A stretch of 64,000 bases of DNA from Streptomyces sp. WMMB303 (GCF_029351045.1 NZ_JARKIN010000001.1:1202001-1266000); one strand, 5' to 3'; shown: positions 15,942 to 25,561, counted from the first letter of the stretch. Notes: generated from the sequence alone by a model not told the origin. Numbers and translations are program-made.

Positions 15942-17504
15942 CTATCCGGGGCCGGCCACCCCCTCCGCCGTCCGCAGCTGCAGGGCCCGGAGGTCGCGGC
16001 TGGTGGAGATCAGCTCCTTGGCCTCCTGCTCGGTGCTGACCATCGGCTGCGAGCCGTGCAGCGGCACTCCCGCGGTCTCCGGCATGAAGCGCACGGCGAG
16101 CAGCCCGATGAGCCCGCTGACCATCAGATAGCAGCCGGGCACCAGGCTGTTGCCCGTCGCGCTGACCAGGCCCTCGGTGACCAGTGGGGTGGTCCCGCCG
16201 AAGGCGGCCACCGAGAAGTTGAAGCCGATCCCCATGGCGGCGTAGCGCACGCTGGTGGGGAAGAGCGCGGGCAGCGTGGCGGCCGACGGTGCGGCGAACC
16301 CGGCCAGCAGGGTGGCCAGGACGAGCACGCCGAGCGCGGGCAGCAGCCAGCCGTCCGAGCGCAGCAGCAGGAAGGCGGGGACGGCCAGCACGATCTGGCC
16401 GACGGCGGCCCAGCGGTAGACCGGGCGCCGCCCGATCCGGTCGCTCAGCCGGCCGACGAAGGTGATGAGCACCACCACCCACACCATGCCGACCAGCACC
16501 AGTACATCGGAGGTGGTGCCGTCCCGGCCCAGCACCTCGGTCTGGTAGGTCGGCAGATAGCCGGTGACCATGTAATTGGTGACGTTGTAGAGCAGCACCA
16601 GGCCGACGCAGACCAGCAGCGGCTCCCAGTACCGGCGCAGGATGGTGCGGAACTCCTGCCGCTGCTCGCGCTCGGCGACGGCTTGGTCGTGCTCGTCCAA
16701 CTGCTGCTGGAAGGCGGGGGACTCCTCCAGCTTGAGCCGCATGTACAGGCCGATCAGCCCCAGCGGCCCGGCGATCAGGAACGGGATGCGCCAGCCCCAG
16801 GCGAGCATCTGGCCGTCGGTCAGCGCGACGTTGAGCACGGTGACCAGGACCGAGCCGAGGGCGTAGCCGACGAAGGTGCCGAAGTCGAGCCAGCTGCCGA
16901 GGAATCCGCGCCTGCGGTCGGGCGAGAACTTCGCGATGAAGGTGGTGGCGCCGCCGTACTCGCCGCCGGTGGAGAATCCCTGCAGCATCCGCGCGAGAAG
17001 CAGCAGGATCGGGGCCGCGATGCCGATCGTGTCGTAGTCGGGGATGAACCCGATCAGGAAGGTGCCGAAGGCCATCAGGATCATGGTCGCGGCGAGCACC
17101 TTCTGCCGCCCCAGCCTGTCGCCGAGCGGCCCGAAGAAGAGACCACCCAGCGGGCGGACGACGAAGGCGGCGGCGAACGTCGCGAACGAGGCGAGGAGTT
17201 GCGCCGCGTCGGAGGCGCCCGGATAGAAGACCTTGCCGATGGTGGCGGCCAGATAGCTGTAGACCCCGAAGTCGAACCACTCCATGCAGTTGCCGAGCGC
17301 GGAGGCGCTGACCGCCCGCTTGAGCATAGGCTCCTGGACGACCTGGACATCGTCCTTGGTGAACGGGCGGCCCGTACGGCGCAGCCTGGAGACCAGTTCG
17401 TCGCGCACCTGTTGGGGCAGCGCCGCCACCGCCTGCGGTACCTGCCGGGCTGCCGCCGTGCCCCCGGACTGCCGCTTGGGGCTCTCTGTCACGTCGTTGT
17501 TCAC
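15942..17504 (-). CDS. MFS transporter, ProP-like metabolite:H+ symporter
   Basis: Protein of 520 residues with 12 membrane segments. The N-terminal cytoplasmic stretch is followed by LGNCMEWFDFGVYSYLAATI, the start signature of the metabolite:H+ symporter subfamily to which the osmolyte carrier ProP belongs; GDRLGRQKVLAATM (loop 2-3) and ARMLQGFSTGGEYGGA are also typical. It may import proline, betaine or ectoine, which would fit the ect genes 14 kb away, but dicarboxylate or other substrates cannot be excluded. The start is a GTG at 17504. Confidence 0.85.
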   Translation of the reverse strand: MNNDVTESPKRQSGGTAAARQVPQAVAALPQQVRDELVSRLRRTGRPFTKDDVQVVQEPMLKRAVSASALGNCMEWFDFGVYSYLAATIGKVFYPGASDAAQLLASFATFAAAFVVRPLGGLFFGPLGDRLGRQKVLAATMILMAFGTFLIGFIPDYDTIGIAAPILLLLARMLQGFSTGGEYGGATTFIAKFSPDRRRGFLGSWLDFGTFVGYALGSVLVTVLNVALTDGQMLAWGWRIPFLIAGPLGLIGLYMRLKLEESPAFQQQLDEHDQAVAEREQRQEFRTILRRYWEPLLVCVGLVLLYNVTNYMVTGYLPTYQTEVLGRDGTTSDVLVLVGMVWVVVLITFVGRLSDRIGRRPVYRWAAVGQIVLAVPAFLLLRSDGWLLPALGVLVLATLLAGFAAPSAATLPALFPTSVRYAAMGIGFNFSVAAFGGTTPLVTEGLVSATGNSLVPGCYLMVSGLIGLLAVRFMPETAGVPLHGSQPMVSTEQEAKELISTSRDLRALQLRTAEGVAGPG

Positions 17505-17700
17505 ACCCTTTGTTCCGGATAGCCGTAAAGGCCCGATCTGCTCGATCGTACGGAACCGCGGGAGCGGATCCCGGGAGCGGGTTGCCGGACTCGCCGCACC
17601 TCACACGCCGTCCGCGGTGCGGGCCTCCCCGCACCGCCCGGCGTCGCGTGCGGTATCACACCAGTAGTCGGCACGGAACGTCCGCCCGGCGCACGGAGGC

Positions 17701-17736
17701 GGGGCAGGGGCGGCGGGGCGGGGCAGGGCAGGGCAG
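17701..17736 (+). other. Potential G-quadruplex tract
   Basis: Four runs of four Gs (17701-17704, 17707-17710, 17715-17718, 17720-17723) are separated by loops of 2, 4 and 1 bases, followed by further GGG runs. It lies in the 283-base gap upstream of the ProP-like gene, on the strand opposite its coding strand. Confidence 0.6.
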
Positions 17737-17755
17737 GTGCACCGTGGAGGAGGGA

Positions 17756-17781
17756 GCGGACCCCGCCCGGGCGGGGTCCGC
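17756..17781. terminator. Terminator after the 537-residue protein gene
   Basis: A 26-base perfect palindrome (13-base arms 17756-17768 and 17769-17781) ends six bases before the minus-strand stop at 17788. Confidence 0.78.
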
Positions 17782-17787
17782 GGGCGG

Positions 17788-19401
17788 TCAGCGGGAGCGG
17801 GCCTTGAACGCGGCCTTGCGGGCGTCCTTGGCGATCCGCTTGTCCGGGTGCACCCGCCCCATAGTCTCCAGCACGTCCCCGGTCGCGGGGTGCTCGACCC
17901 GCCACGCCTTGTCGAAGAAGCCGGTGTGCTGGTCGACCAGATCCCGTACCAGATCGCGCAGTTCATCCGGTTCACCGGCGGTGGCGACCTGGGCGGCGAT
18001 GGTGTCGATGGTCAGCCAGAAGACCATCTCCTCGTCGGGCTGCGGCACATCCCGGGCGCCGCGCTCGGCGAGCCAGACCCGGGCGAGCCCACCCAACTGC
18101 CGGTCCTCCAGCACCTCGCGCAGTGCCGGCTCGGCCTCTGGGCCGGCGAGCGAGAGCGCCTGCTGGCAGGCGAGCCGCCGGACCGGCGCGGCCTCGTCGC
18201 CACCGCGTGCCGCAGCGAGCAGCTCCCGCGCGGCCGCCAAGGTGCCGTCGCCGCCGGTGGATCCGCCGGCGTTCCGGGCCGCGAACCACCCCTGGATCTC
18301 GCTGTGCGCGTTCTCCTCCGTGTAGACCGGCAGTGCGGCCAGCAGCGCGTCCGCTCCGGCGTGCGCGAGGTCGCCGACCGCGGGGACATCCAGACCGGCC
18401 TCGCGCATCCGCTCGCGCACCCCGTACAGGCCGAGCGCGGTGAGCCGCACCATGCCGTAGCGGGAGACGTCCTCCTCGTCCGGCTCGGCGCCGGACTCCG
18501 CTGCGCCGTAGGGCTCTTCGCCCTCGTCCTCGCGGGTGAGGGCCTCGTCGACCGGCTGGTGGACGACCAGCCCGGTCGGCTCCAGCATCCGGAACTGCTC
18601 GTCCAGCCGCATCATCGTGCTGGAGACCTCTTCGAGCACGTCGTCGGTGGGCTCGTCCATGCCCTCGGGCACGGTCATCGAGGCGGCCAGCACCGGCAGC
18701 GGCACCATCGACCCGGCGGCGACGGCGGGGTCGGTGGCCGTGAGCAGGTAGAGGTTGCCCAGAGCGCTGTCCAGGGCCTCGGCCTCCTCCTCCGGGTCCC
18801 AGTCCAGCGCGTCGAGGTCGATGGCGTTCGGGTCGATCTCGCCGTCCGCGCCGACGGCGCCGTCGATACCGTCCAGCAGCTCCTCGAAGCTGGGCGTGGC
18901 GGCGTCCGCGAGCACCGTCTCCAGGCCACTGCGCCACAGCCCGAGGATCTCCTCGGGAGCGGGCGCGGGAGCGCCCTGGTCACCGGTCAGGCCACCCAGC
19001 TCCGGCTCCGGCGCGGCCGTGCCCACCGGATCGTCGCTGCCCAACCCGTCGGCAGCCCCGGCGCCCTCTCCGGAGTCCTCGGAGTCCTCGAATTCCTCGA
19101 CCGCCAGCAGTCCGGTGTCCACCGCGAAGTTCCAGGCGTCGGCGGCGAGTGCGGGGGCCTCCTCGTCTCCCGACAGGCCCAGGTGTGCGGCGGCCTGCTT
19201 GAGCTGCTCGGCCAGCAGTTCGCCGCCGGCGCCCACCGGAATGCCCGCGCCCGCAGGGCCGCCGGCGCGCGCCCAGCGGGTGAGTTCCACAGCGCGCGCC
19301 AGGAGCGGTGCGGCCAGTGCGTCCCGCGCCAGTTCGGCATCGGAGGGCAGCCGTACGGGCGGCAGGGTGGGACGGTCGTCACCGGTCATGTGCGGGTTCA
19401 T
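17788..19401 (-). CDS. Conserved acidic protein of unknown function
   Basis: Protein of 537 residues, rich in Glu, Asp, Ala and Leu, mostly helical in appearance, without signal peptide or membrane segment. An acidic patch (FEDSEDSGEGAGAADGLGSD) lies near residue 115. No catalytic or nucleotide-binding motif was recognised; the C-terminal half with repeated Ala/Leu helices could be an alpha-helical repeat fold. Two in-frame ATGs (19401 and 19389) share one TAGGAG site that is badly spaced for both. The gene lies downstream of the ispG-containing cluster after a 304-base gap and probably has its own promoter. Confidence 0.7.
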   Translation of the reverse strand: MNPHMTGDDRPTLPPVRLPSDAELARDALAAPLLARAVELTRWARAGGPAGAGIPVGAGGELLAEQLKQAAAHLGLSGDEEAPALAADAWNFAVDTGLLAVEEFEDSEDSGEGAGAADGLGSDDPVGTAAPEPELGGLTGDQGAPAPAPEEILGLWRSGLETVLADAATPSFEELLDGIDGAVGADGEIDPNAIDLDALDWDPEEEAEALDSALGNLYLLTATDPAVAAGSMVPLPVLAASMTVPEGMDEPTDDVLEEVSSTMMRLDEQFRMLEPTGLVVHQPVDEALTREDEGEEPYGAAESGAEPDEEDVSRYGMVRLTALGLYGVRERMREAGLDVPAVGDLAHAGADALLAALPVYTEENAHSEIQGWFAARNAGGSTGGDGTLAAARELLAAARGGDEAAPVRRLACQQALSLAGPEAEPALREVLEDRQLGGLARVWLAERGARDVPQPDEEMVFWLTIDTIAAQVATAGEPDELRDLVRDLVDQHTGFFDKAWRVEHPATGDVLETMGRVHPDKRIAKDARKAAFKARSR

Positions 19402-19705
19402 CTCCTACAGGTGCTACGGGTTGCCGGACGGTGCGGGCACCAGCGTAGACGGGTTCTGTCCCCGGGTGCCCGAATCGTGCAGCAGCCACGTAACAAGGAC
19501 GGGGACGGCGCCGGCCCTGGCGGGCTCGCCTGTTCGACCACCGCCGGTCACCGGCGGAGCCGGGCCCGCCGCCGAGCCGGTGTGGTCGCCGGTGGCGTCC
19601 CGGTTCCGGCCACGTCGGAGCCGCCCGACGGAGCCCGGAAGCGGGCCGGATCCGGTCGGCCGCACACGGCCGGGCGGCAAGGGCGGCAAGGGCGGCAACC
19701 GGTGC
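19402..19705. other. Intergenic stretch at the 3' end of the terpenoid cluster
   Basis: 304 bases without a convincing gene. It holds three exact tandem copies of GGGCGGCAA (19672-19698) and a small hairpin, CCGCCGGT (19541-19548) with ACCGGCGG (19550-19557), that may help end the ispG transcript. Confidence 0.55.
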
Positions 19706-20881
19706 TCACCCGCCGCGGCCTCCCTGCCCGGCGGAGGGAGCGGCCTCGGACGGGGCGGCCTCGGAGGAGTCCTGCGGCATCAGCTCCGCGAGTCGGTGCG
19801 CCTCCTCGATGAGCGTCTCGACGATCTTCGATTCGGGTACGGTCCTGACGACCTCGCCCCTGACGAAGATCTGCCCCTTGCCGTTGCCGGAGGCGACGCC
19901 GAGGTCCGCCTCCCTGGCCTCCCCGGGGCCGTTCACCACGCATCCCATGACGGCCACGCGCAGCGGGATGTCCATGTCCTTCAGCCCGGCCGTGACCTCG
20001 TCGGCCAGCTTGTAGACATCGACCTGGGCGCGTCCGCAGGAGGGGCAGGACACGATCTCCAGTCCGCGCTGCTTGAGGTTCAGCGCCTCCAGGATCTGGA
20101 GGCCGACCTTGACCTCCTCGGCGGGCGGCGCGCTCAAGGAGACCCGGATGGTGTCGCCGATGCCCTGGGACAGCAGCGCGCCGAACGCGACGGCCGACTT
20201 GACGGTGCCCTGGAAGGCCGGGCCCGCCTCGGTCACGCCGAGGTGCAGCGGATAGTCGCACGCCGCCGCGAGCTGTTTGTACGCCTCGACCATGACGACG
20301 GGGTCGTTGTGCTTGACGGAGATCTTGATGTCCCGGAAGTCGTGCTCCTCGAACAGCGACGCCTCCCACAGCGCGCTCTCGACCAGCGCCTCCGGGGTGG
20401 CCTTGCCGTGCTTCTGCAGCAACCGGCGGTCGAGTGACCCCGCGTTGACCCCGATCCGGACGGGGGTGCCGTGGTCCTCGGCGGCACGCGCGATCTCGCG
20501 GACCTTGTCGTCGAACTGTCTGATGTTGCCGGGGTTGACGCGCACGGCCGCGCAGCCGGCCTCGATGGCGGCGAACACGTACTTCGGCTGGAAGTGGATG
20601 TCCGCTATCACCGGGATCCGGGACTTGCGCGCGATCGTGGGCAGGGCGTCGGCGTCGTCCTGGGTGGGACAGGCGACGCGGACGATCTGGCAGCCGGACG
20701 CGGTGAGTTCGGCGATCTGCTGGAGGGTCGCGCCGATGTCCGACGTGCGGGTCGTGGTCATGGACTGGACCGAGACCGGGGCGTCGCCCCCTACGGGTAC
20801 GGCCCCTACATGGATCTGACGGCTGGTACGGCGTGCGGCCGGCCTCGGCGGCACCGTGGGCAGTCCGAGAGCGACAGGCAT
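19706..20881 (-). CDS. ispG: 4-Hydroxy-3-methylbut-2-enyl-diphosphate synthase (flavodoxin), cluster-linked copy
   Basis: IspG/GcpE of 391 residues, the seventh MEP-pathway enzyme, which turns MEcPP into HMBPP using a [4Fe-4S] cluster. The TIM-barrel half has [20 protein letters not shown] and [20 protein letters not shown]; the cluster ligands are in [18 protein letters not shown] and [20 protein letters not shown]. The tail [18 protein letters not shown] is unremarkable. It starts 69 bases after ispH in the same direction and ends the terpenoid cluster. Streptomyces usually keep a housekeeping ispG beside dxr elsewhere, so this is probably a second copy dedicated to the pathway. Confidence 0.95.
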   Translation of the reverse strand: MPVALGLPTVPPRPAARRTSRQIHVGAVPVGGDAPVSVQSMTTTRTSDIGATLQQIAELTASGCQIVRVACPTQDDADALPTIARKSRIPVIADIHFQPKYVFAAIEAGCAAVRVNPGNIRQFDDKVREIARAAEDHGTPVRIGVNAGSLDRRLLQKHGKATPEALVESALWEASLFEEHDFRDIKISVKHNDPVVMVEAYKQLAAACDYPLHLGVTEAGPAFQGTVKSAVAFGALLSQGIGDTIRVSLSAPPAEEVKVGLQILEALNLKQRGLEIVSCPSCGRAQVDVYKLADEVTAGLKDMDIPLRVAVMGCVVNGPGEAREADLGVASGNGKGQIFVRGEVVRTVPESKIVETLIEEAHRLAELMPQDSSEAAPSEAAPSAGQGGRGG

Positions 20882-20950
20882 GACAGTTCCCCAAGATGGT
20901 CGGCCGGTCCGGGCGGACCGGGTGGCGGCTGCCGGCTGTGCGCCGCGGGC

Positions 20951-21946
20951 TCATCCCCCGCCGGGTGCGGGCGTGATCTCACCGGCCAGCGGGGTCCGCG
21001 GGACGCGGCCGGTGACCGGGTCGGCGAGCCGGCCGGGCATGGCGAAGACGACGTCCTCGGCGAGCCCCTGCTGGAGTTCGACCTGATCGAATCCGAGTGC
21101 GGCGAGCCTGCTGAGAAGCCCGTCGACGAGGATCTCCGGAGCGCTGGCCCCGGCGCTGATGCCGACCGACGCCACGTTCTCCAGCCAGGCCGCTCGCAGG
21201 TGCTGTGCGTCGGGCACCAGATGGGCGGCGGCGCCGTGGTCGCGGGCCACCTCGACCATGCGCAGCGAGTTGCTGGAGTTGCGCGAGCCGACGATCAGGA
21301 CCAGGTCGTTGTCGCGGGCCAGATCCTTGACGGCGTTCTGCCGGTTCTGGCTGGCGTAGCAGATGTCGTCACCGGGGGTGATCAGGTCGGTGAAGCGGGC
21401 GCGCAGGGCCTCGACGACGCGTGCGGTCTCGTCGAACGAGAGGGTGGTCTGGGTGAGGACGGCGACCGGGGTGTCATCGGGCAGGCCGAGGCGGCGCACC
21501 TCGTCCTCGGTCCCGACGACGACGATGCGGTCGGGGGCCTCGCCGAGGACGCCCTCGATCTCCTCGTGTCCCTCGTGCCCGACGAGGAGGATCGTGCGGC
21601 CGGCACGGGCGAAGCGCACCGCTTCCTGGTGGACTTTGGAGACCAGCGGGCAGGTGGCGTCGATGACGTCGAGCTGCCGGCCGGCGGCGGCGGTGCGCAC
21701 TCCGGGGGAGACGCCGTGCGCGGAGAAGACACAGACCGCGCCGTGCGGGACCTCCTCCTCGCTGTCGACGAAGACCGCGCCACGTGCTTCCAGCTCGGAG
21801 ACGATGTGGTGGTTGTGCACGATCTCCTTGCGCACGTACACCGGCGCCCCGTGCATGTCGAGCGCCCGCTCGACGATGCCGATCGCGCGCCGTACCCCCG
21901 CGCAGAAGCCCCGCGGCTGGGCCAGGACGGCGTTCCCCGCACTCAT
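20951..21946 (-). CDS. ispH: 4-Hydroxy-3-methylbut-2-enyl diphosphate reductase, cluster-linked copy
   Basis: IspH/LytB of 331 residues; it reduces HMBPP to IPP and DMAPP, the last MEP step, with a [4Fe-4S] cluster held by three cysteines: in PRGFCAGVRRAIG near the N-terminus, in IDATCPLVSKVHQEA and in DDICYASQNRQ. The active-site glutamate region LTQTTLSFDETARV is also visible. Its ATG overlaps the penI stop by four bases (ATGA at 21943-21946), which ties it translationally to the sesquiterpenoid genes. It supplies the C5 units that PenB condenses. Confidence 0.95.
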   Translation of the reverse strand: MSAGNAVLAQPRGFCAGVRRAIGIVERALDMHGAPVYVRKEIVHNHHIVSELEARGAVFVDSEEEVPHGAVCVFSAHGVSPGVRTAAAGRQLDVIDATCPLVSKVHQEAVRFARAGRTILLVGHEGHEEIEGVLGEAPDRIVVVGTEDEVRRLGLPDDTPVAVLTQTTLSFDETARVVEALRARFTDLITPGDDICYASQNRQNAVKDLARDNDLVLIVGSRNSSNSLRMVEVARDHGAAAHLVPDAQHLRAAWLENVASVGISAGASAPEILVDGLLSRLAALGFDQVELQQGLAEDVVFAMPGRLADPVTGRVPRTPLAGEITPAPGGG

Positions 21947-23337
21947 GTCGCGTCACCTCCGGCCGGTGCGGGGACGGCGGAGGCCGCCCGGCGCGGCGTA
22001 CGCGCGTCCAGTCTCAGCCGCAGTCGGCGCGGATGGTAGACGGTGGCCAGCGGAACCGGGCGGATGTCCATGCCGGGCTCGCAGGTGACCCGCCAGCGGC
22101 CGAGGATGGTGGCGAGCCCCAGGGCGGCCTCGGTGCGGGCGTAGAGGTCGCCGATGCACTTGCGGGCCCCGGTACCGAACGGCACGTAGGCATGCCGGGA
22201 GGCGGGCGCGACACGGTCCGGGAGCCAGCGGTCGGGATCGAACGCCGTGGGGTTGTCGAAGGCGTCCTCGAACTGGGCTACGGCGGCGGGGCTGAAGACG
22301 ACGGTGGAGCCGGCGGGCAGCCGGCGGCCGGCGAGTTCGGTCGGGGCGGCGGTGAGCCGGGTGAACAGCCAGGCCGGTGGGTGCAGTCGCAGCGTCTCGG
22401 AGATGATCCGGTCGGTCAGGGAGAGCTCGGGCAGGTCGTCCCACTGCGGGGCACGCCCCTCCAGGACGGTGTCCATCTCCTCGTACAGCGCGGCCTCGAT
22501 CTCCGGGTGCTGGGAGAGCAGGTAGAAGACCCAGGTGAGGGTACCGGCGACGGTCTCGGTGCCGGCTGCCATCACGGTGATGACCTGGTCGTGGATCTCC
22601 CGGTCCGCGAGCCGGCCGCCGTCGTCGTCGCGGGAGGCGAGCAGGGCGGCGAGCAGGTCGTCGCGCTCGGTCCCGTCCGCCCGGTAGTCGTCGATGAGCT
22701 GCTGGGTGGTGGCGTGCAGGAAGTCCAGGTTGCTCCGGTAGCGCCGGTTGGACGGCAGGGGCATGCGGCGGACCGAGGCCGGCAGGAACATCTGCCGGAA
22801 CAGACCGTTGAGCACGACGTCGAAGGAACGTTCCACCTGCGCCGCCAGCTCGGGGCTGACGGGTGTGGAGTACAGGGTGCGGCCGACCGTGCGCAGGGCC
22901 ATGCCGTACATCTCCTGGAAGGCGTCGACGACCATGCCGTCCTGCCACCGGGACGCCGTGGCCTCGATCTCGGCGTGCATCGCCTCGGAGTAACGCTTGA
23001 GCTGGCCGCGGGTGAAGGCGGACTGCATCAGCCGGCGCTGTCGCCGGTGATCGGCGAACGGGCAGGTGACCAGGCCGTTGCCGGCGATGTCGCGGGCGCG
23101 GTCGTAGAAGACGCCGCCCTTGTCGAAGATGCGGTCGTTGGTCAGAACGTGCCGCAGCAGTTCGGGATGGGTCGGTACGTAGGCGCTGGTGGGGCCGATC
23201 TTGATCTCGACCAGGTCGCCGTGGGCCGAGAGCGACGTCATGAAGTTCACAGGGTGCCGCATCATCTGGAGGGCGTGTCCCACCACGGGCAGGGCCCCGG
23301 GCGCCGTTCCCGCTGAAAAGGTGCTCTCCTCGGTCAT
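21943..23337 (-). CDS. penI: Cytochrome P450, pentalenene C13 oxidase type (PenI/PntI/PtlI)
   Basis: P450 of 464 residues: I-helix VMAAGTETVAGTLTW, ExxR in SETLRLHPPAWLFTRL, heme loop PFGTGARKCIGD. It lacks a signal anchor. In the known pathways the P450 beside pentalenene synthase (CYP183A, PtlI) oxidises C13 of pentalenene in successive steps to the aldehyde; position next to penA and overall type support the same role here. The gene begins 95 bases after penA and overlaps ispH. A C-terminal extension after the heme domain (RTPRRAASAVPAPAGGDAT) is low-complexity. Assignment to CYP183A is by context and remembered resemblance. Confidence 0.88.
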   Translation of the reverse strand: MTEESTFSAGTAPGALPVVGHALQMMRHPVNFMTSLSAHGDLVEIKIGPTSAYVPTHPELLRHVLTNDRIFDKGGVFYDRARDIAGNGLVTCPFADHRRQRRLMQSAFTRGQLKRYSEAMHAEIEATASRWQDGMVVDAFQEMYGMALRTVGRTLYSTPVSPELAAQVERSFDVVLNGLFRQMFLPASVRRMPLPSNRRYRSNLDFLHATTQQLIDDYRADGTERDDLLAALLASRDDDGGRLADREIHDQVITVMAAGTETVAGTLTWVFYLLSQHPEIEAALYEEMDTVLEGRAPQWDDLPELSLTDRIISETLRLHPPAWLFTRLTAAPTELAGRRLPAGSTVVFSPAAVAQFEDAFDNPTAFDPDRWLPDRVAPASRHAYVPFGTGARKCIGDLYARTEAALGLATILGRWRVTCEPGMDIRPVPLATVYHPRRLRLRLDARTPRRAASAVPAPAGGDAT

Positions 23338-23432
23338 CCGATTCTCAACTTCCCGTGTGTGCCGATGTGTCGTCCCCCTCCGGCTCGGAGGGCAGTGTCC
23401 GCCGCGACGGCCGGACGAGGGTGCGCGGACCG

Positions 23433-24446
23433 CTAGCGGGCGGTGCTCCCGAGTTCCTCCAGGTAGCCCCGGGAGCCGGCGGCGAGTGCGAACTCGGCGT
23501 CATAGCGGCCCGAGGAGCGATGCCAGTCGTAGGAGCCGCGGATCACCGGACGTATCGCGTCGGTGCGGTAGCGCTCCAGCGCCTCGCGCTCGTCGGCATC
23601 GAGCCGGTAGATCTCCCCCAGCCGCGGCAGGCAGGACTCGAGCAGCAGGAACTGCTCCAGCCGGGCGTGCACCTCGTCCTGGAGGTGGGCGATGCTGCGG
23701 CTCCTGGACCAGCCGTGCTCCCGGTGCAGGATCAGCACGAGGTTGTTCTGCTCGCCCCGCGCCTCCTCCTTCTCCAGCGAGGCGATGTCGTTGAGCATCA
23801 GGTTGACGTCGACGGCGACCTGGAGCATCGCGGACAGCAGTGTGCTGTCGAAGACCCGGTGCGGCACCTCGAAGCGGCCCGCGCGCTCGGCGAGGTCCAC
23901 CGTCGGCTGCACGCCGATGGTGTGCCGCCGCATGCCCAGGTACTGTGCCGCCGAGCCGCACGGCCGGTTCCAGAAGCGGCTCGCCGCCTCGTCGATGTAC
24001 CCGTCGAAATAGTTGCGCCAGTGCCGGGCGCTGCGCGCACACCAGGCCGGGGTCATGCCCTCGCGGGTGCGCCGCCAGATGTCGGCGAAGCCGTGGGCGA
24101 TCGGCGGCGCCTCCTCCGGCAGCGGGCCGTCCAGCGCGGCCGCCACCGCACCGGTCAGCTGTCCGGCCTGCTCGGGGTCCTCGCCGCGCGGCCCGTCGAA
24201 GAGGTCGTCGAACAGGAAGAACCACGACATCAGATCGACGCCCAGGTCGAGGTCGGCGCCGGTGGCGTGCGGGTAGAAGCGGGAGGCCAGGTCGGCGTAG
24301 CTGCCCCGCAGATGACGTTCGGCGGCCATGTCGGACTTGATCAGACCGAGTGAGCGCGGCCACGCCAACTGCTCCGCCTCGGCCCGGGCATGGTCGGGGC
24401 TCTGCCGGCCCGGCAGGGGTATTCGGATGTCGATGTCCTGCGGCAT
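23433..24446 (-). CDS. penA: Pentalenene synthase
   Basis: Class-I terpene cyclase of 337 residues that converts farnesyl diphosphate to the tricyclic hydrocarbon pentalenene. The sequence is close throughout to the crystallised Streptomyces exfoliatus enzyme as remembered, with matching numbering: Phe76, Phe77, Asp80, Asp81 and Asp84 (WFFLFDDLFD), the NSE triad Asn219/Ser223/Glu227 (NDIASLEKE), and Trp308/His309. The ATG at 24446 has GAAGGA eight bases upstream. It follows penB by 101 bases. This gene is the strongest single identifier of the cluster product. Confidence 0.97.
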   Translation of the reverse strand: MPQDIDIRIPLPGRQSPDHARAEAEQLAWPRSLGLIKSDMAAERHLRGSYADLASRFYPHATGADLDLGVDLMSWFFLFDDLFDGPRGEDPEQAGQLTGAVAAALDGPLPEEAPPIAHGFADIWRRTREGMTPAWCARSARHWRNYFDGYIDEAASRFWNRPCGSAAQYLGMRRHTIGVQPTVDLAERAGRFEVPHRVFDSTLLSAMLQVAVDVNLMLNDIASLEKEEARGEQNNLVLILHREHGWSRSRSIAHLQDEVHARLEQFLLLESCLPRLGEIYRLDADEREALERYRTDAIRPVIRGSYDWHRSSGRYDAEFALAAGSRGYLEELGSTAR

Positions 24447-24547
24447 GGGGAAATCCTTCTCGTGGGGGATCGGGCTCGATGCCGTGCGGGAAGAGGGAAC
24501 GGGAGATCGGGGGTTGCGGGACGGATACGGCGGGCCGGGCCGGGTCC

Positions 24548-25561
24548 TCACCCGTCCCGGTCGACGACGAAGCGCCCGAGCGCGAGCAGTTCGTCGCGCG
24601 CGCCGGCGTCCAGGTCGATACCGAGCAGCGCGTCCTCGGCCAGCTTCATCCGCCGGGCAGCCTCGGCCAGGGCCCATTCGCGGCCTCCGGCCCCGTCGAT
24701 CAGTTCGGCCGCGCGGCGCAGTTCCTCCTCGTCGGGTTCGCCGGGTGCGGACAGCCAGGTGGCCAGCTCGACGCCGAGCGTGCCGCCCTGCTGGAGCGCG
24801 TAGCTGACGGGCAGGGACTTCTTGCGGGCGCGCAGATCGGAGTGGACCGACTTTCCGGTGACGGCCGGGTCGCCCCAGATACCGAGGACGTCGTCGGTGA
24901 GCTGGAAGGCACGGCCCACCTCGTCGCCGTAGCGGGCCAGCGCGTCCACCGTCGCCGTCGGCGCTCCGGCGAGGACGGCGCCGATCGCGGAGCTCGCCGA
25001 CAGCAGCGCGCCGGTCTTGTCGGCGGCCATCTCGAGGCACTCGTCGACCGTGACGTACGGGCGCCGCTCGAAGGACAGATCCTGGACCTGGCCCCGGATG
25101 AGGTGCCGGGTGGTACGGGCCAGCAGCCGGGCGGCGGGCGCGGCCGTCTTAGTCCCGGCGTCCAGCAGCACCTCCTGGGCGAGCGTCAGCATCGCGTCAC
25201 CGGTCAGGATCGCGCTGGAGGAGCCCCACAGCTTCCACACGGTGCGCTTGTGGCGGCGCTCCTCGTCGCCGTCCATCAGGTCGTCGTGCACGAGAGAGAA
25301 GTTGTGCACCAGTTCCACGGCGACGGCGCCGGGCAGGGCGACCTCCGGGGAGGCGCCGACCGCCTCGGCGGACAGCAGCGCGAGCGCCGGTCGGACGGCC
25401 TTGCCGGCGTCGCCGCTCGTGGGCGCCCCACCTGCGGTGATCCACCCGAAATGGTAGGCCGCCTGGTGTCGTGAGCGGTGGTCCAGTCGGTCGACGGCGG
25501 CGCGCAGTGCCGGGGTGATGGTGGCCCGGCTGTGGGTGAGGCACGGGGGCGCAGTGCTCAT
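24548..25561 (-). CDS. penB: Farnesyl diphosphate synthase (PenB/PtlB type)
   Basis: Trans-isoprenyl diphosphate synthase of 337 residues. First aspartate-rich motif [19 protein letters not shown], second [17 protein letters not shown], in which the last Asp of the usual DDxxD is replaced by Gly as in many actinomycete synthases. It condenses DMAPP with two IPP to give FPP for pentalenene synthase. The ATG at 25561 overlaps the penD stop (ATGA), so the genes are translationally coupled. Product chain length is inferred from context. Confidence 0.93.
   Translation of the reverse strand: MSTAPPCLTHSRATITPALRAAVDRLDHRSRHQAAYHFGWITAGGAPTSGDAGKAVRPALALLSAEAVGASPEVALPGAVAVELVHNFSLVHDDLMDGDEERRHKRTVWKLWGSSSAILTGDAMLTLAQEVLLDAGTKTAAPAARLLARTTRHLIRGQVQDLSFERRPYVTVDECLEMAADKTGALLSASSAIGAVLAGAPTATVDALARYGDEVGRAFQLTDDVLGIWGDPAVTGKSVHSDLRARKKSLPVSYALQQGGTLGVELATWLSAPGEPDEEELRRAAELIDGAGGREWALAEAARRMKLAEDALLGIDLDAGARDELLALGRFVVDRDG

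Noticed and set aside
16056-17522. Plus-strand open frame of about 490 codons
   Set aside because: Antisense to the ProP-like transporter and composed of His/Gln/Arg/Gly runs with no fold signal.
19672-19698. Three nine-base repeats as a possible CRISPR
   Set aside because: Units are contiguous, without spacers, and too short; treated as a simple tandem repeat.
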